Assembly (NCBI RefSeq): GCF_013407925.2
Contig: NZ_CP060201.1
Location: 6,743,001-6,807,000, forward strand
DNA: 64,000 nt
DNA from: Pseudomonas protegens
GTDB taxonomy: Bacteria > Pseudomonadota > Gammaproteobacteria > Pseudomonadales > Pseudomonadaceae
Reading direction: 5' to 3'
Within the stretch, counting starts at the first letter, position 1, and each line of letters starts with the position of its first letter. The notes below the pieces were generated by a model, which saw nothing but the letters and a program-made list of their open reading frames with translations, was not told the DNA's origin and made no database searches. Below are positions 56,193 through 64,000 of this stretch, piece by piece. The position numbers and the translations under genes were made by a program.

Positions 56193-56948
56193 TCAGGCGG
56201 AAACCAGGCCGATCTGGGACTGGCTGTGCTGACGAATCAGGCGCTGGGTGTTCAAGACCTTCTGCAGGGCCTGCTCGGAGTCGGGGTCCTGCATGGGCGC
56301 GCGAATCGCCGCCGACACCAGGCTGATCAGCTTGGCCATGACTTCGGCGTCGGTGGCCGGACGGCCCAGGCTCATGGCCTGCATCAGCAAGCGCAGTTCG
56401 GTGCCGGCCATGACCCCGGAAATCGCCTTGAGGGCGAACTGCAGGCGCACCCCCAGTTCGTTGCGCGGCAGGTCCGGCAGCGCCAGGGCAAAGGCCTTGA
56501 AGAAGCGCTCGAACACCGGCTGGTAGTGTTCCTTGAGGTATTCCTGAATGAAGGGCGAGGTATCGCTGTACACCCGCCCCAGGAAACGAATGAACGAGCG
56601 GCCTTCCAGGCCACCGCTTGCATCACTGCGTTCCAGGCCCATGGCCGGGGCGAACAGCACCCCCAGCAGGGTTTCGCAATCCAGCGGGCCCTCGGCCTGC
56701 TCCTCGCACTTGGCCAGCAGTTCCAGGCGCTGATCGTTGAGCGGCCCCAGACGTTGCATCAACAGGGCCTTCATCAGCGAGTCCTTGTCGCCGAAGTGGT
56801 AGTTCACCGCCGCCAGGTTGACCTTGGCGCGCTCGGTGATCTGACGCAGCAGCACGGCGTCGTAGCCGTACTTGATGAACAATGCCTCGGTCGCTTCCAG
56901 CAGTCGGGTCTTGGTGACATTGGGGGCACTGAGTTTCTTGGCGACCAT
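56193..56948 (-). CDS. TetR-family regulator
   Basis: A 251-residue TetR protein. The HTH is TKTRLLEATEALFIKYGYDA through RQITERAKVNLAAVNYHFGD; LLRQITERAKVNLAAVNYHF is typical of the PsrA/fatty-acid-responsive group. The C-terminal domain is long (about 190 residues). It may control the hydrolase gene downstream and the divergent MacB-type efflux operon. Two TTTTAAAACA-type motifs lie in the intervening region. Confidence 0.9.
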   Translation of the reverse strand: MVAKKLSAPNVTKTRLLEATEALFIKYGYDAVLLRQITERAKVNLAAVNYHFGDKDSLMKALLMQRLGPLNDQRLELLAKCEEQAEGPLDCETLLGVLFAPAMGLERSDASGGLEGRSFIRFLGRVYSDTSPFIQEYLKEHYQPVFERFFKAFALALPDLPRNELGVRLQFALKAISGVMAGTELRLLMQAMSLGRPATDAEVMAKLISLVSAAIRAPMQDPDSEQALQKVLNTQRLIRQHSQSQIGLVSA

Positions 56949-57301
56949 GGAGGACTAACCTTTGCTGGGTGAAAAACTGACCGTTCGAACAGTGTTTTAA
57001 AAAAAAATTTGATTTTTTATACCCGCGAGAAGCCCTAAAAGCAAGCGCCCGAGGGACGTCCCCAGCGGCTCGAGGCCGTTTTGTGACCCGCGGGTTCCTG
57101 GCGGAAAAGCCCCGAAAAAAGCCCGCAATTACCCGGTTCAGACAGCTGGCGCGGCAAGATGAACGCAGTTACTATTCAAACAATTTTTTAAAACAATAAA
57201 TAAAAACCAGAGCTTGGCCTTGCCCCTGGACCCCGCGCTACGGGACGCCTGTGTACCGTGGATGTTCAAGCATGCAGTCGAGCCAGCCGGCGCGGTAAGC
57301 G
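56949..57301. promoter_or_regulatory. AT-rich divergent control region with inverted TGTTTTAAAA motifs
   Basis: There is no gene in this 353-base stretch. TGTTTTAAAA (56993-57002) and its exact reverse complement TTTTAAAACA (57186-57195) bracket the region, each in a very AT-rich tract. They are 184 bases apart and close to the TetR and efflux starts respectively. They are plausible TetR operators, one for each promoter. Confidence 0.5.
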
Positions 57302-58006
57302 ATGACAGCGACGATAATCGACCCAGGTTTTATCTCCCTGCAAGGCATAGGCAAGAGCTATCGGCTGGCGGAGCAACCGCTCCACATTCTCAAGAACGTT
57401 TCCCTGTCCATCGACACCGGCGAAAGCTGCGCCATTCTCGGCGCCTCGGGCTCCGGCAAGAGCACCCTGCTCAATATCCTCGGTCTGCTGGACCTGCCCG
57501 ACAGCGGCGAATACCGCTTCGCCGGCCACGATATCTTCCGCGCCAGTCCCGACCAACTGGCGGCCATCCGCAACCGGCAGATCGGCTTCGTGTTCCAGAG
57601 CTTCAACCTGCTGCCGCGCCTCAGCGCCCTGGACAACGTCGCCCTGCCCCTGAGCTATCGCGGCGTGGCCCGGCGCGAATCCCTGGAGCGCGCCCAGCAC
57701 ATGCTCGATCAGGTGGGCCTCGGGCAACGCGCCGCACACCGTCCCGCCGACCTCTCCGGCGGCCAGCGCCAGCGGGTGGCGATCGCCCGGGCCCTGGTGG
57801 GCGAGCCGTCGGTGATCCTCGCCGACGAACCCACCGGCAACCTCGACAGCCACACCGCCCAAGACATCATGGACCTGCTGCTGGCGCTGAACCGCGAACG
57901 CCAGGTGACCCTGATCATCGTCACCCACGACCCGGGCATCGCCCAGCGCCTGGAGCGGCAGATCCGCGTCACCAACGGCGTGGTGCAGGAGGTCTGCCCG
58001 GCATGA
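57302..58006 (+). CDS. ABC transporter ATPase (MacB/LolD type)
   Basis: A 234-residue ATPase of the MacB type, without the usual fused permease. Walker A GASGSGKST, Q-loop FVFQSFNLL, signature LSGGQRQRVAIARAL, Walker B VILADEPTGNLDS and H-loop VTHD are complete. It overlaps the permease gene by ATGA (58003-58006). It works with the permease to power a periplasm-to-outside efflux pump. Confidence 0.94.
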   Translation: MTATIIDPGFISLQGIGKSYRLAEQPLHILKNVSLSIDTGESCAILGASGSGKSTLLNILGLLDLPDSGEYRFAGHDIFRASPDQLAAIRNRQIGFVFQSFNLLPRLSALDNVALPLSYRGVARRESLERAQHMLDQVGLGQRAAHRPADLSGGQRQRVAIARALVGEPSVILADEPTGNLDSHTAQDIMDLLLALNRERQVTLIIVTHDPGIAQRLERQIRVTNGVVQEVCPA

Positions 58007-59202
58007 GCCTTCAGGTCGAACAGAGCGCCAGCCAGCTGCTGCACGAGGCCTTCATCAGCCTGCGCACCCTGGGCAAGCGTTCGATCCTGGCCCTGCTGGG
58101 CATCGTCATCGGCAGCTCATCGGTGGTGGCCCTGATCAACATCGGCCACAACGCCGCCGAGGACGCCGCGGCGATCTTCCAGGACATGGGCACCGATACC
58201 CTGGCGGTGCAGTTTCCCGATTCCTCGGCCAGTCGCGCGCCGATGCCGCCGCTCCTCGACCTGGCCGCCTTGCACCAGGCCCTGCCGCAGTTGCTGGACA
58301 TCGCTCCGGTAGCGCTGTTCAGCGGGCCGGTGGTGTACCGCGGACGCTCCAGCAACGCCAACCTGGTGGGCAGCACCCCGTCCCTGGCCAGCGCCATGCG
58401 CCTGCAGGTGCTGCAAGGGCGCTTCCTCTCGGAGTTCGACAGCGGGCAAACCTACGCGGTGGTCGGGGCACAGGTCGCCGAAGCCCTGAGCACGCCCCAC
58501 GACCCGCTGCGCCTGGGCGAGCGGATTCGCATCAACGACTACCTGTTCCAGGTGATCGGCATCCTCGCCCGGCAACCGGCGGCGGTGCTGATCCCGGTGC
58601 AGACCAACGAATCCCTGTTCATCCCCCTGGAAGGCATGCGGCGGATTTCCTCAAGCCCGCAGATCAGCAACCTGATCGCCCGCGCGGCACCGGCCCAGGA
58701 CATGAACCGGCTGGCCGTGGCCCTGGGCGACACCTTGAAGCAACAGCTGCCCGGGCGCAGCGTCGAGGTGCAGGTGCCGCAAAAGATCATCGACGGCATG
58801 ACCCGGCAAAGCCGCACCTTCGGTTACCTGCTGATGGCCCTGGGCGGCATCTCCCTGGTGGGCGGCGGCGTCGGGGTGATGAACGTGATGCTGATGAACG
58901 TCTCCGAGCGGCGCCGGGAAATCGGCATCCGCATGGCCCTGGGCGCCCGGCGCCGGGACATCCGCAACCTGTTCCTGCTCGAAGCGGTGACCCTGACCGC
59001 CGTCGGTGCGCTGTCCGGTGCGGTGCTGGGCATGAGCGCCGCCTACCTCTATGCCCGCCTCTCCGGCTGGCAGTTTTCCCTGGCCGGCGCCTCCCTGCCC
59101 CTGGGCATCGGCAGCACCCTGTTGATCGGCTTGTTCTTCGGCCTGTACCCGGCCGTCGCGGCCTCGCGCCTGCAACCGGTGGAGGCGCTGCGAGATGAAT
59201 GA
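58003..59202 (+). CDS. MacB-like ABC transporter permease
   Basis: A 399-residue FtsX/MacB permease. The first helix is in SILALLGIVIGSSSVVALIN, then a periplasmic MacB_PCD domain (about 60-265), then three helices ending QPVEALRDE. RRREIGIRMALGARRRDI is a diagnostic FtsX-domain stretch. It overlaps both neighbours, so translation is coupled through the operon. The substrate is unknown; peptides or lipopeptides are usual for this type. Confidence 0.92.
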   Translation: MSLQVEQSASQLLHEAFISLRTLGKRSILALLGIVIGSSSVVALINIGHNAAEDAAAIFQDMGTDTLAVQFPDSSASRAPMPPLLDLAALHQALPQLLDIAPVALFSGPVVYRGRSSNANLVGSTPSLASAMRLQVLQGRFLSEFDSGQTYAVVGAQVAEALSTPHDPLRLGERIRINDYLFQVIGILARQPAAVLIPVQTNESLFIPLEGMRRISSSPQISNLIARAAPAQDMNRLAVALGDTLKQQLPGRSVEVQVPQKIIDGMTRQSRTFGYLLMALGGISLVGGGVGVMNVMLMNVSERRREIGIRMALGARRRDIRNLFLLEAVTLTAVGALSGAVLGMSAAYLYARLSGWQFSLAGASLPLGIGSTLLIGLFFGLYPAVAASRLQPVEALRDE

Positions 59203-60694
59203 TCGCCAACGCGTCGCGCTCTTGCTGCTGTGCCTGCTCAGCCCCCTGGGCCAGGCCGGCTCCCGGGACATAGACGTGGCCCGCCAGGCATCGGCCCCGA
59301 CCCTGCGCAGCGCCTACGAGCGCAGCGCGCTGCTGAGCCAGCAGCAGACCGAGCTGACCCTGGCCGATGCGGTCTACCTGGGCCTGCGCAACAACCGCGG
59401 CATCCGCAGCGCCTACCTGCAGCGGGTGGCGCAGAAGTTCGACCTGCGGGTGTCGGAGGACGCCTTCAACCCCAAGCTGCTGCTCAGCGGCACCTACCGG
59501 GCCAACAAGGGCAGTAACGACGGGGTGCGCAACACCACCCTCACCCCCAGCTCCAGCCTGCTGGGGGAATACGGCACACGGCTGAACATGGCCTGGCACC
59601 AGGAACTGAGCCAGGCCAATCGGGCCGGCTACTACCGCCGCGACGGCCTCGACCTGTCGATCATCCAGCCGCTGCTCAAGGGCGCCGGCTGGGACGTGAC
59701 CACCGCGCCGCTGCGTCTGGCGCGGATCAACGAACAAGCCTACCGCCTCAACCTCAAGGCCAACGTGGCGCAGACCATCAGCGACATCATCGGCGCCTAC
59801 CGCGAACTGCTGCGGGCCCAGCAACAGCTGGCGATCGTCGAGGATGCCCTCAAGCGCGCCAATGCCCTGCTCCAGGTGAACAAGGCGCTGATCGCCGCCG
59901 GGCGCATGGCCGAGTTCGAGATCGTGCAGACCGAAGCCGACATCGCCACCCAGGAACTGGGGGTGGAAGAGGCCCGCAACCAGGTGGACATCAACCGCCT
60001 GTCGCTGCTGCGCCTGCTGGCCCTGGACCTGTCGACCCGGATCCGCGCCAGCGACGGCCTGCAGGCGGCGAAAGTCAGCATCGACCAGCAGGACGCCCTG
60101 CGTCTGGCGCAGATCCAGCAACCCACCTACCTGGCGACCTTGCTGGGCAGCCAGCAGGCCGACCTCAACCTGATCATCGCCAAGGACCAGAGCCGCTGGG
60201 ATGTGTCCCTGGTGGCCGGCGCCAATCAGGTGCGCAACCGCTACGACAACGACGGCGGCAACGGCGCGGGACGGACCTGGGACAGCTATGCCGGCGTCCA
60301 GGTGCAGATTCCCATCGGCGACTTGAGCACCCGTCAGGCCGAGGTGCATGCCCGGGTCGACGTGGAAAACCAGGCCCTGGTGCTGGCCGATGCGCGCCAG
60401 GCCCTGGAACGCAGCGTCAGTGACGTGGTGCGCGACCTGGGCACCCGCTGGCGCCAGTACGAGATCGCCCAGCGCGCCGTGGACCTGTCCCGGCGCAAGC
60501 TGGAGATCGAGCGGGAAAAGCTCAGCGCCGGGCGCTCCAGCAACTTCCAGGTGCTGAGTTACGAAAGCGATTTGCGCACCAGTGAAAACGCCCGACTCAA
60601 TGCACTGATTGCCTACCTCAACGCCCAGACCCAGCTGGATCTGACCCTGGGCACGACCTTGGAGACCTGGGACATTGCGCTCAACGACTTCTGA
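59195..60694 (+). CDS. TolC-family outer-membrane efflux protein
   Basis: A 499-residue outer-membrane factor. The signal is VALLLLCLLSPLGQAG, after which two duplicated TolC coiled halves follow (LTLADAVYLGLRNNRGIRSA and SDVVRDLGTRWRQYEIAQRA). It begins 8 bases inside the permease gene (ATG at 59195). The chain of an ABC pump, an OMF and an adaptor is a complete tripartite exporter. Confidence 0.9.
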   Translation: MNDRQRVALLLLCLLSPLGQAGSRDIDVARQASAPTLRSAYERSALLSQQQTELTLADAVYLGLRNNRGIRSAYLQRVAQKFDLRVSEDAFNPKLLLSGTYRANKGSNDGVRNTTLTPSSSLLGEYGTRLNMAWHQELSQANRAGYYRRDGLDLSIIQPLLKGAGWDVTTAPLRLARINEQAYRLNLKANVAQTISDIIGAYRELLRAQQQLAIVEDALKRANALLQVNKALIAAGRMAEFEIVQTEADIATQELGVEEARNQVDINRLSLLRLLALDLSTRIRASDGLQAAKVSIDQQDALRLAQIQQPTYLATLLGSQQADLNLIIAKDQSRWDVSLVAGANQVRNRYDNDGGNGAGRTWDSYAGVQVQIPIGDLSTRQAEVHARVDVENQALVLADARQALERSVSDVVRDLGTRWRQYEIAQRAVDLSRRKLEIEREKLSAGRSSNFQVLSYESDLRTSENARLNALIAYLNAQTQLDLTLGTTLETWDIALNDF

Positions 60695-61970
60695 GCAGAA
60701 CAACTGGCGCAAGCGCTGCCTGCAAGGCGGCACGGCCCTGCTGGTGCTGGCGGTGGCCGGCGTGGCCTTCACCGGTTACCGCGCCCCGGCCGACTCGGCG
60801 GCGCAAACCGGCCGCTGGATAGACGTCAGCCCCGCGCCGCTGATTCATCAGATCGGCCTGGTGGGCAAGATCGAGCCCCAGCGCACCATCAGCCTGACGG
60901 CGCCGTTCGACGGCAACGTCCTGGCCAACCTGGTGGAACAGGGCCAGCGGGTCGAGGCCGGCCAGACGCTGCTGAAAATGGACCCCAGCCTGATCGAGAT
61001 CCAGTTGCGCGAAGCCTTGTCGGCCCAGCTCAAGGCCCGGCGCAGCGTTGAGGAACTGCAGAACTGGGACAGCAGCGCCCTGGTGACCCGGGCCCGGCGC
61101 AGCTTGCGTGCCTCGCAGATGGCGGTGAGCAATTCCGAGCGCAAGCTCAGCGAAAGCCAGAGCCTGTTTGCCCGGGGCATCATTCCGCGCAACGAGCTGG
61201 ACGATCTCAAGCAACAGCTGCAGAGCCAGCGCCTGGACCTGACGGCGGCCCAGGGTGAGCTGCAACAGGCGCTGGATCAGGGCAAGGGTGAATACCGACA
61301 GATTGCCGAGATGGAACTGACCAATGCCACGGTCAAGTACCAAGCCCTGCAGGCCCTGCTGGCGGGCAAGGACGTGGTCGCCCCGTTTGCCGGCATCGTG
61401 GTCCCGGCGCCGGGGGTCAACCTGATAGCCATCGCTTCGGCGGCGAACTCGGGCCCGGTACAGACCGGGAGCAAGGTCGGCCAGGGCCAGGTGCTGTTCG
61501 GCCTGGCCAACATCGAGCAACTGAAGATCGTCAGCAAGGTCTCGGAGCTGGACATCAACCAGCTGCGCCAGGGCCAGAGCGTGGAAATTCTCGGTGACGG
61601 CTTTGACGGCGAACGCCTTGAAGGCCAGGTCGACATCGTCAGCAGTCTGGCGCTGCCGGGGGATGCCAGCGGCGCCAGCGCGCAGTTCCCGGTGACCCTG
61701 GCGGTGCCCAAGCTGACCCGCGAACAACTGCAGCGGGTGCGCCTGGGCATGAGTGCCCGCCTGACCATCATCACCTACCGCAACGATCAGGCCATCGTCA
61801 TCCCGCCGACGGCGATCCAGCGCGGCGCCGATGGCATGAGCGTGGAATATCGGGCGAGCGCCGAGCAACCGGCCAAGCGCCTGCCGGTGAGCGTCGGCCA
61901 ATCGACGGCTGAGGGGGTCGAAGTGTTCGGCCTGCAACCGGGCCAGGTGCGCCTCCCTGGCGCCCCCTGA
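60675..61970 (+). CDS. HlyD-family periplasmic adaptor
   Basis: A 431-residue membrane-fusion protein. The membrane anchor is LLVLAVAGVAFTGY. The lipoyl half GKIEPQRTISLTAPFDGNVL and second half DVVAPFAGIVV flank a helical hairpin (KARRSVEELQNWD to EGLELQQ region), then a beta-barrel domain. It starts at TTG 60675, 20 bases before the TolC stop. It joins the MacB-type pump to TolC. Confidence 0.88.
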   Translation: MRSTTSEQNNWRKRCLQGGTALLVLAVAGVAFTGYRAPADSAAQTGRWIDVSPAPLIHQIGLVGKIEPQRTISLTAPFDGNVLANLVEQGQRVEAGQTLLKMDPSLIEIQLREALSAQLKARRSVEELQNWDSSALVTRARRSLRASQMAVSNSERKLSESQSLFARGIIPRNELDDLKQQLQSQRLDLTAAQGELQQALDQGKGEYRQIAEMELTNATVKYQALQALLAGKDVVAPFAGIVVPAPGVNLIAIASAANSGPVQTGSKVGQGQVLFGLANIEQLKIVSKVSELDINQLRQGQSVEILGDGFDGERLEGQVDIVSSLALPGDASGASAQFPVTLAVPKLTREQLQRVRLGMSARLTIITYRNDQAIVIPPTAIQRGADGMSVEYRASAEQPAKRLPVSVGQSTAEGVEVFGLQPGQVRLPGAP

Positions 61971-62009
61971 GCCCAGTAACACCAACAGCAACACCGACAG
62001 CAACACCGT

Positions 62010-62093
62010 CGTAGGAGCTGGCTTGCCAGCGAAGACGTACTCAAGAGCAACGCCTTATCCAACGGCCTCTTCGCCGGCAAGCCGGCTCCTACG
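62010..62093. repeat. REPIN (inverted pair of REP elements)
   Basis: GTAGGAGCTGGCTTGCCAGC (from 62011) and its partner GCCGGCAAGCCGGCTCCTAC (ending about 62092) form a head-to-head REP pair about 84 bases long, separated by about 29 bases. It lies between convergent genes, where REPINs often sit in fluorescent pseudomonads. A RAYT transposase was not seen in the window. Confidence 0.75.
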
Positions 62094-62132
62094 GAACGAC
62101 CGCCGGCCTGTCGGCGCCAGCGGCCGCGGCGC

Positions 62133-63836
62133 TCAGCGCAGGGCGCGGCGCAGGACCTTGCCCACGGTGGTCTTGGGCAGCTCTTCGGTGCGGAACTCGA
62201 CGTAGCGCGGCACCTTGTAGCCGGTCAGGTACTCGCGGCAGTGGGCCAGCAACTGGTCCTGGGTCAGGTTCGGGTCCTTGCGCACCACGAAGATCTTCAC
62301 CTTCTCCCCGGTCACCCCATCCTCGACGCCGATCGCCGCCACTTCCGCCACCCCCGGATGCAGGGCCACCACGTCCTCGATCTCGTTGGGGTACACGTTG
62401 AAACCGGACACCAGGATCATGTCCTTCTTGCGGTCCACCAGGCGGATGAAGCCCTGCTCGTTCATCACCCCGATGTCCCCGGTGGACAGCCAGCCATGGC
62501 GGTCCAGGACCTTGGCGGTTTCTTCCGGGCGCTGCCAGTAGCCCTTCATCACCTGGGGCCCCCTTACCTGCAGTTCGCCCTCCTCGCCCAGTTCCGCCAG
62601 CTCGCCGTCCTCACGCACGAAACGCACCCAGGTCGACGGCAACGGCACGCCGATGGTCCCGGTGAAGTCGCCCTCGCGCATGCGCGCAATGTCGATCGGG
62701 CTGATGCTCACCACCGGCGAGCACTCGGTCAGGCCGTAGCCTTCGATGATCGGCACCCCGGTGACCTCCTTCCAGCGCCGGGCCACGGCGGTGTGGGTGG
62801 CCATGCCGCCGGCGATGGCCAGTTTCAGGTCGGAGAAGTCCCGGCCACGAAACTCTTCGTTTTCCAGCAGGCCGTTGAACAGGGTGTTGACCCCGACGAT
62901 GCCGCTGAACTTTTCCTTGCGCAGGATCATCTGCACCCGCTTCACGTCCCGCGGGTTGGCAATGAGGATGTTGCGCCCGCCCAGGCACATGAACATCAGG
63001 CAGTTCACCGTCAGCGACAGCACGTGGTACAGCGGCAGCAGGGTGACGTTGGTTTCCTGCTGGTTCTCGTCCAGTTGATCGCCGACCCAGGCCTTGGCCT
63101 GCATCAGGTTGGCGAGGATGTTGCGGTGCGTGAGCATGGCGCCCTTGGCATCGCCGGTGGTGCCGCCGGTGTATTGCAGGAAGGCGATGTCGTCCTGCTT
63201 GAGCTCCACCGGGCGGTGCTCCAGCACGCTGGCCAGCTTCATCAGCGCCGGAAAGCGGATCGAGCCCGGCAGGTTGAACTTGGGCACCTGCTTCTGCACG
63301 TGGCGCAGGGCGAAGTTCAGCGCCGCGCCCTTGAAGGTCCCCAGCAGGTCGCCGATGGCGGCCACCACGATGTTCTTCAGTCGGCTGCCCGGCATCGCCT
63401 GTTCCAGGGTGTGGGCGAAGTTCTCGAAGATCACCACGGTCTCGGCGCCGCTGTCCTTGAGCAGGTGCCGCAGTTCGTGAGCGGTGTACAGCGGGTTGAC
63501 GTTGACCACCACCGCCCCCACCAGCAGGGTGCCGAAGAGGCAGATCGGGTATTGCAGGCAGTTGGGCATCATCAGGGCCACCCGGTCGCCCTTCTTCACC
63601 CCCTTGGATTGCAACCAGGCGGCGAAGGCGAATACCCGCTTCTCCCACAGGTCGTAGCCCATCTCGGTGCCGATGCTGACGTAGGCCACTCTATGGCGGT
63701 ACTTGTCCACGTGTTCGAGGAACACTTCCCGCAGCGACGGGTAGCGGTCGATGTCAGCTTCGATATCGCTGGGCACCCCCGGCAGGTAGGCGTTCAGCCA
63801 GATACGCTCGGCGGGTTGCAGGCTCACGACACTCAT
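62133..63836 (-). CDS. fadD: Long-chain fatty-acid-CoA ligase
   Basis: A 567-residue AMP-binding ligase, the size of pseudomonad FadD. The ATP motif LQYTGGTTGDAKGAMLTH, GYGLTECSPVV, the hinge VDRKKDMILVSGFNVYP and the catalytic Lys of TVGKVLRRAL are all present. It activates fatty acids to acyl-CoA for beta-oxidation. CAGGAGA precedes the ATG at 63836. The thiolase end is 19 bases upstream, so they are one operon. Confidence 0.93.
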   Translation of the reverse strand: MSVVSLQPAERIWLNAYLPGVPSDIEADIDRYPSLREVFLEHVDKYRHRVAYVSIGTEMGYDLWEKRVFAFAAWLQSKGVKKGDRVALMMPNCLQYPICLFGTLLVGAVVVNVNPLYTAHELRHLLKDSGAETVVIFENFAHTLEQAMPGSRLKNIVVAAIGDLLGTFKGAALNFALRHVQKQVPKFNLPGSIRFPALMKLASVLEHRPVELKQDDIAFLQYTGGTTGDAKGAMLTHRNILANLMQAKAWVGDQLDENQQETNVTLLPLYHVLSLTVNCLMFMCLGGRNILIANPRDVKRVQMILRKEKFSGIVGVNTLFNGLLENEEFRGRDFSDLKLAIAGGMATHTAVARRWKEVTGVPIIEGYGLTECSPVVSISPIDIARMREGDFTGTIGVPLPSTWVRFVREDGELAELGEEGELQVRGPQVMKGYWQRPEETAKVLDRHGWLSTGDIGVMNEQGFIRLVDRKKDMILVSGFNVYPNEIEDVVALHPGVAEVAAIGVEDGVTGEKVKIFVVRKDPNLTQDQLLAHCREYLTGYKVPRYVEFRTEELPKTTVGKVLRRALR

Positions 63837-63855
63837 TGGCAGTCTCCTGGTTATT

Positions 63856-64000
63856 TTATTTTTCGACGATGGCGGTGATGCCCAGCCCGCCTGCGGCACA
63901 GACGGAAATCAGTCCCCGACCGGAGCCGCGCTGGTGGATCGCCTTGGCCAGGGTCGCCAGCAAGCGTCCGCCGGTGGCGGCAAAGGGATGCCCGCAGCCC
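63856..64000 (-). CDS. Acetyl-CoA acyltransferase/thiolase, C-terminal end
   Basis: The last 47 residues of a thiolase, cut by the window edge. GHPFAATGGRLLATL and ISVCAAGGLGITAIV contain the family's GHP histidine and the active-site Cys of CAAGG. It precedes fadD by 19 bases and belongs to fatty-acid oxidation or acetoacetyl-CoA metabolism. Confidence 0.9.
   Translation of the reverse strand, partial: GCGHPFAATGGRLLATLAKAIHQRGSGRGLISVCAAGGLGITAIVEK

Noticed and set aside
57214..58002. A long extension upstream of the permease gene
   Set aside because: This open frame reads through the ATPase gene in another phase and gives Arg/Pro-rich nonsense. The permease starts at 58003 with ATGA coupling.
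58787..60772. A 661-codon open frame antisense to the permease and TolC genes
   Set aside because: The plus-strand products are complete efflux proteins; GC-rich codon bias opens antisense frames.

Overview
The window reads as a chromosomal segment of a fluorescent-group Pseudomonas. It is GC-rich, densely packed, and carries Pseudomonas-type gene sets: an Anr-like regulator, paired REP elements, glutamylpolyamine catabolism genes, FadD and thiolase. No rRNA, tRNA, CRISPR array, integrase or insertion sequence was seen. The species is inferred from gene content only.

Layout. 0-6.6 kb is an envelope and metal-flavoured region: the N-terminal part of a haem/haemoglobin-type TonB receptor, three DUF2946-type small proteins, a cytochrome c5-like protein, a fasciclin protein, an outer-membrane transporter-like protein and a TlpA thioredoxin. 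6.6-22.1 kb, all on the minus strand, is a low-oxygen and stress block: ackA, phosphoketolase, class I aldolase and a histidine phosphatase behind an FNR/Anr-type site; a UPF0104 membrane protein; a KaiC-like ATPase with an upstream small protein and a frameshifted histidine kinase; alcohol and aldehyde dehydrogenases; an NAD(P)HX repair enzyme; and three stress or envelope proteins. 22.3-26.4 kb holds a hybrid histidine kinase/LuxR protein and gltS. 26.4-29.2 kb is a light-response unit: an SDR, an FeS-type photolyase/cryptochrome and DUF2256, behind a TGTACA direct repeat. A previously unlisted 47-residue membrane ORF lies just upstream on the other strand.

30-43.6 kb mixes housekeeping genes (RidA, RlhA, LysR/epimerase, an NlpD-like activator) with two accessory-looking loci. 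One is a 1142-residue P-loop NTPase with a C-terminal PD-(D/E)XK-like nuclease motif. The other is a KAP-family NTPase paired with a secreted cysteine-containing protein. 43.7-48.7 kb is a second oxygen-response cluster: an FNR/Anr paralogue, a beta-CASP MBL protein, two tandem universal stress proteins and a GNAT, with three FNR-like boxes. 48.7-64 kb carries an MgtC/DUF4010 protein, a glutamylpolyamine operon with its AraC regulator, an alpha/beta hydrolase, a TetR regulator divergent from a MacB/TolC/HlyD efflux operon, a REPIN, and fadD with the 3' end of a thiolase.

How it works together (inference). The ackA-xfp-fba operon and the universal stress cluster share the same type of FNR/Anr operator. 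They look like one survival regulon: phosphoketolase makes acetyl phosphate, AckA turns it into ATP, and stress proteins and protein acetylation adjust the resting cell. The KaiC, BON and NAD(P)HX-repair genes lie between these blocks. The large NTPase-nuclease and the KAP pair are the best candidates for undescribed systems; conflict or defence roles are suggested by domain logic only.
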